From: an uncultured Gammaproteobacteria bacterium
Lineage (GTDB): Bacteria > Pseudomonadota > Gammaproteobacteria > Steroidobacterales > GCA-2729495
DNA length: 5,675 nt
Assembly (NCBI GenBank): GCA_937958785.1
Contig: CALGMY010000126.1
Location: 1 to 5,675 of the forward strand
Direction: 5' to 3'
In this document: one piece after another, positions 4,101 to 5,675 of the stretch
Layout: each line of letters starts with the position of its first letter
Position numbering within the stretch: position 1 is the first letter of the stretch
Position numbers and translations under genes: made by a program
The notes under the pieces: model-generated
Database searches by the model: none
What the model saw: only the letters and a program-made list of their open reading frames with translations
Told to the model about the DNA's origin: nothing

Positions 4101-5675
4101 GGCCGCGAGGCCATCGAGGGCAGCCTTCAGCGCCGCGCGGTCCAGGTCGCCAGCGAGGGTGAAGGCCCACGCGAGGTGATAGGCCGGATTGCCCGGCTGC
4201 AGCCGGTCCAGGAACCAGAGCCGCTGCTGGACCAGGGACAGCGGCGCGACCTCGGCGACGCCCTCGCCCGGGGCCGCCGCGCGCCGGATGACCGCGGCAA
4301 CAATGGGCAGCGTGGCCGGCAGCCGGCCGGCCAGTGCGCGCGCGGTCGGCGCCTCGAACACGGCGCGCAGCGGCAGTGTCGCGCCGAGTTCGGCCGCGAC
4401 CCGGGCGACGAGCCGGGTGGCGAGCAGCGAGTGTCCGCCCCGGGCGAAGAAGTCCTCGTCCGGGCCCACCGACACGCCGAGCAGTTCGCGGAAGATCCGC
4501 AGCAGGGCCTGCTCGGCGGCAGTGGCGGGTGCGGCCGGCCCGGCGGGCGCGCCGGGCGCCGGCGCGGGCAATGCGGCCCGGTCGACCTTGCCGTTGGGGG
4601 TCAGCGGCAGGGCGGTGAGGCGGACGACGTGGGACGGCACCATCCAGGCGGGCAGCCGGTCGCGCAGCACCGCGAGCAGCGCGTCGTCGCCAGGCCCGTC
4701 GTCGCCAGGCCCGTCGCCGGCTGGCACCACGTAGGCCACGAGGCGCGGGTCACCGGCGACTTCCCGGAGCACGAGCACCGCGGCAGCGATGCCCGGCTGG
4801 GCGAGGAGCACCGCCTCGATCTCGCCGGGCTCCACCCGGAAGCCCCGCAGCTTCAGCTGGAAGTCCGTCCGGCCGAGGACCTCGAGGTGGCCACCGGCAC
4901 GCCAGCGGGCCCGGTCGCCGGTGCGGTACAGGCGCGCGGCCTCGCCGGGCGGGGCGAAGGGATCGGGCACGAAGCGGCCCGCGGTGAGTTCCGGCTGCCC
5001 CGCGTAGCCGAGGGCGACACCGGCGCCGCCGATCCAGAGCTCGCCCCGGACGCCGGCCGGCACCGGTTCGAGCGCTTCGTCCAGCACGTAACAGCGCGTA
5101 TTGGCGACGGGCTGGCCCACGTCGACGGGCCCCGTGCCGGGCCCCACCCGCGCGACCGTGGACCAGACCGTGGTCTCGGTCGGGCCGTAGAGGTTCCAGA
5201 GCCCTTCGCCCCGGGCCAGCAGCTGGTCCGCCAGTTCCCGGTCCAGCGCCTCACCCCCGCAGAGGAGCCGCAGCCCCGCCCGGCCCGGCCACCCGGCCGA
5301 CACCAGGTTCCGCCAGAGGGACGGCGTCGCCTGCAGCACCGTGATGCCGGCGTCGTCGATCAGCGCGGCAAGCCGCGCCGGATCCCGGACGTCTTCCTCC
5401 GGCGCGATGACGACGGTGGCGCCGACGGTGAGCGGCAGCAGCAGCTCGAGCACCGCGATGTCGAAGCTGAGCGTCGTCACCGCCAGCAGCCGGTCCCCCG
5501 CCCGCAGCCCGGGCTCCCGGGCCATGCTGGCGAGGAAGTTGGCGACGGCGGGCCGGGGCACGAGCACGCCCTTCGGCTGGCCGGTGGAGCCGGAGGTGTA
5601 GATGAGGTAGGCCGGGTGGCCGGGGCGCAGCGCGGCGCGGCGGTCGGCGTCGTCCGGTGGCACAGCCGGCAGCGC
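1104..5675 (-). CDS. Nonribosomal peptide synthetase, A-PCP-C-A-PCP, 5' partial
   Basis: The frame is open to the right edge, leaving 1523 residues (numbered here from the edge) plus TGA; the true start lies outside. The protein activates amino acids as adenylates, tethers them to phosphopantetheine arms and condenses them. Domain order: A1, N-terminally cut, about 1-370 (LIYTSGSTGQPKG 24-36, NLYGPTE 161-167, NGKVDR with K363). PCP1 about 387-451 (GGHSLL, Ser416). LCL-like C about 477-909 (HHIVADGWS, His602/603, Asp607; VGFFVNT 755-761). A2 about 916-1394 (YTSGTTGTPKG, Asp1119, Lys1390). PCP2 about 1434-1500 (GGHSLL, Ser1463). A 23-residue tail rich in Gly, Ser and Pro follows. There is no epimerase, methyltransferase or thioesterase, so release must be in trans or the chain is handed on. 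Oddities are an in-frame palindromic insertion between A2 and PCP2, and a shortened A6-A7 region in A2. The product is unknown. Confidence 0.96.
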   Translation of the reverse strand, partial: ALPAVPPDDADRRAALRPGHPAYLIYTSGSTGQPKGVLVPRPAVANFLASMAREPGLRAGDRLLAVTTLSFDIAVLELLLPLTVGATVVIAPEEDVRDPARLAALIDDAGITVLQATPSLWRNLVSAGWPGRAGLRLLCGGEALDRELADQLLARGEGLWNLYGPTETTVWSTVARVGPGTGPVDVGQPVANTRCYVLDEALEPVPAGVRGELWIGGAGVALGYAGQPELTAGRFVPDPFAPPGEAARLYRTGDRARWRAGGHLEVLGRTDFQLKLRGFRVEPGEIEAVLLAQPGIAAAVLVLREVAGDPRLVAYVVPAGDGPGDDGPGDDALLAVLRDRLPAWMVPSHVVRLTALPLTPNGKVDRAALPAPAPGAPAGPAAPATAAEQALLRIFRELLGVSVGPDEDFFARGGHSLLATRLVARVAAELGATLPLRAVFEAPTARALAGRLPATLPIVAAVIRRAAAPGEGVAEVAPLSLVQQRLWFLDRLQPGNPAYHLAWAFTLAGDLDRAALKAALDGLAARHGSLRTRFAERDGEPVQVVEPPAGLPLAALAAPAEQVPALAGDFAAQSFKLADGPPARALLVASGPALHTLVLVVHHIVADGWSFGVLARELAAGYAAARDGRAPELPAVPCTYADHAREQRRALAGGELARQLDWWRTALAGAPPFLDLPVDRPRPAVASSRGARYSARLPADLLAGLHRLARTNDCTLFMVLLAAFDVLLARVAGTGDVVVGTPIAGRTRAEVEGVVGFFVNTLVLRIRLEGNPTVRELLARVRAQTLAAYEHADVPFEMLVEALQPPRSTARTPLFQVLFNLHSEPAEPLALPGLTVTPCTIPRQSAKFDLSVSLTETAAGLAVTVEYASDLFLAGTIARLLDDYAGLLAAFVAGPESRLSALPFSATPRGPAVRAVAGPRDLLAAVAGQVASRADALAVSAPATDRAPAEDFSYGSLAAGAGAIAAALAARGVRPGDRVGLWFGHGAGQVAGMLGVLAAGAAFVPLDPLAPPDRLARIIADAGLGWLVTERSAPAWPEGLADGRLTRLERDTLPPAPFRPVPVSPDAPAYLLYTSGTTGTPKGVAQTRANALGFVRAWAANLGLGPDDRLSLLSTYGYDAAVQDIFGALVTGASVCPLDIRRLDRETLLDRIADRGLTVLHGTPTAYRYLFGGHVACRQDLSRVRAVVLGGERARRADFELFRSRFRRGAVFVNGYGLTEATAVTQWFADHDTQPRGLDLPIGRPLPGGGLRVRLLDEAGESAPFVGEVVIEGEGVPRFHTGDLARYDPDGELVFVGRRDHRLKIGGIRLEPAEIEAALREVPGVAEAVVAAAEEVPGEPVLVAWYTATADVPAPGVASLRAALAAHLPAAFVPARWQRCDSLPRLPNGKVDRRASVEASGRAGPGGVSRSERDSERRDTPPGPALPDASTEIEATLQDIWQALLKRPAVGLDEDFFLLGGHSLLATRLVARVRDRLGVELPLIRVFEAPTVRGLARFLGDGAPGESGSASRTIYPPGEPPTG
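1176..1376 (-). other. Terminal carrier domain (PCP2) of the NRPS
   Basis: This four-helix carrier protein carries the growing peptide on a phosphopantetheine arm at Ser1463 within DEDFFLLGGHSLLATRL. It is intact and closely resembles PCP1 (4323-4517, DEDFFARGGHSLLATRL, Ser416). The two share long stretches of near-identical DNA around the serine, consistent with module duplication or gene conversion. In PCP1 the residue before the core GG is Arg (RGGHS) instead of the usual Leu. After PCP2 only a short low-complexity tail ending YPPGEPPTG precedes the stop. No thioesterase GxSxG module follows. Confidence 0.9.
1381..1490. repeat. 110-bp palindromic element inserted in frame in the NRPS A2-PCP2 linker
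   Basis: Positions 1381-1415 and 1456-1490 are exact 35-nt reverse complements. Pairing continues inward imperfectly (GTnTCCC at 1417-1423 against GGGACAC at 1448-1454). The centre carries a 9-nt direct repeat, CGCTCGCTG, at 1426-1434 and 1438-1446, separated by TCA. In the NRPS frame the arms encode SVEASGRAGPGGVS and RDTPPGPALPDAST around an Arg/Ser/Glu-rich core. The + strand read from 1381 gives the same two arm peptides, because the symmetry axis is in register with the codons. The equivalent A1-PCP1 linker is an ordinary Ala/Pro/Gly-rich stretch without this element. No convincing target-site duplication is visible. Insertion origin is inferred; the palindrome itself is directly seen. 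Confidence 0.85.
1494..2930 (-). other. Second adenylation domain (A2), divergent, substrate unknown
   Basis: This domain activates the last residue added by the visible assembly line. Motifs are FSYGSL (A1), GAAFVPLDP (A2), YLLYTSGTTGTPKG (A3), YGYDAAVQDIF (A4, Asp1119 at the amino-group-binding position 235 of PheA), NGYGLTEAT (A5, Leu for Pro), FHTGDLARY (A7), RRDHRLKIGGIRLEP (A8) and NGKVDR (A10, Lys1390). The hand-aligned ten-residue code is D-A-Q-H-V-G-G-A-V-K, which I do not recognise. Between A6 (GEVVIEGEGV) and A7 only Pro-Arg is present, whereas A1 has 29 residues there. Catalytic Lys and Asp are kept, so activity is possible but uncertain. Confidence 0.85.
2949..4247 (-). other. 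Condensation domain of the NRPS, LCL-like
   Basis: This domain joins the aminoacyl or peptidyl group on PCP1 to the residue on PCP2. Core motifs run in order: LSLVQQRLWFLDRL (C1), RHGSLRTRF (C2, Gly where Glu is usual), VHHIVADGWS (C3, catalytic His603 and Asp607), YADHAREQ (C4), VGFFVNTLVLR (C5), EHADVPFEMLVEAL (C6) and RSTARTPLFQVLFNL (C7). The HHxxxDGWS context and lack of an upstream epimerase domain fit an L-donor/L-acceptor type, or an achiral donor if A1 loads glycine. All catalytic residues are intact. Confidence 0.88.
4560..5675 (-). other. First adenylation domain (A1), 5' partial, glycine-like code
   Basis: The domain is cut by the window edge just before A3, so motifs A1 and A2 are missing. 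Visible are LIYTSGSTGQPKG (A3), LSFDIAVLE (A4, Asp72), NLYGPTE (A5), GELWIGGAGVALGY (A6), YRTGDRARW (A7), GRTDFQLKLRGFRVEPGEIE (A8), LPAWMVP (A9) and NGKVDR (A10, Lys363). The hand-aligned code is D-I-L-Q-L-G-L-V-W-K, one conservative change from the DILQLGLIWK pattern I recall for glycine. Glycine is therefore the likely substrate, by inference. Confidence 0.85.
4683..4718 (-). repeat. 15-bp in-frame tandem repeat in the A1 domain
   Basis: GTCGTCGCCAGGCCC occurs twice in direct succession (4683-4697 and 4698-4712), followed by a degenerate GTCGCC. Translated on the - strand it gives an acidic GPGDD pentapeptide repeat in the loop between A8 and A9, just before LLAVLRDRLPAWMVP. The unit is a multiple of three, so copy-number change by slippage would keep the frame. 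This is a surface-loop length polymorphism candidate, not a functional motif. Confidence 0.75.

Noticed and set aside
5661..5663. GTG as the start of the NRPS
   Set aside because: The frame stays open to the window edge and the A domain would lack its N-terminal half including A1-A2, so this GTG is an internal Val.

Overview
This window comes from a GC-rich bacterium, most likely a gammaproteobacterium. The main clue is a pair of short REP-like repeats of the 'GGAGCGG..TCAGCCGCG' type, familiar from Xanthomonadales/Lysobacter-like and Pseudomonas-like genomes. The FolE sequence also looks gammaproteobacterial. The exact taxon is inference.

Layout, left to right. Positions 2-166 (+ strand) are the last 54 codons of an amidase-signature enzyme that begins outside the window. 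Positions 167-325 lie between two convergent genes. They hold a perfect 12-bp hairpin (213-239), a candidate shared terminator, and a REP-like doublet (258-315) ending 10 bp from the next stop codon. Positions 326-1009 (- strand) are a complete folE for GTP cyclohydrolase I, with a clear Shine-Dalgarno. Positions 1010-1103 are a short intergenic gap. Positions 1104-5675 (- strand) are the C-terminal 1523 residues of a multimodular nonribosomal peptide synthetase (NRPS). Its 5' end runs off the right edge.

The NRPS fragment reads A(partial)-PCP-C-A-PCP-stop. The first adenylation domain has a glycine-like specificity code. The condensation domain has an intact HHxxxDG motif and looks LCL-type. 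The second adenylation domain is divergent: its code is unfamiliar, its A5 motif reads YGLTE rather than YGPTE, and it lacks about 27 residues between motifs A6 and A7. No thioesterase, reductase or terminal condensation domain follows the last carrier protein, so the chain must be released or passed on by another protein.

The most notable structure is a 110-bp near-perfect palindrome (1381-1490, 35-bp perfect arms) lying in frame inside the NRPS, in the linker between the last A domain and the last PCP. Its symmetry is in register with the reading frame, so both strands encode the same arm peptides. It looks like a mobile or dispersed palindromic element tolerated as a coding insertion, comparable in principle to the Rickettsia palindromic elements.

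The amidase and folE look like housekeeping or accessory metabolic genes flanking the end of a biosynthetic cluster that continues to the right. Nothing in the sequence ties them to the peptide pathway. Sampled lines give about 57% GC in folE and about 77% in the NRPS.
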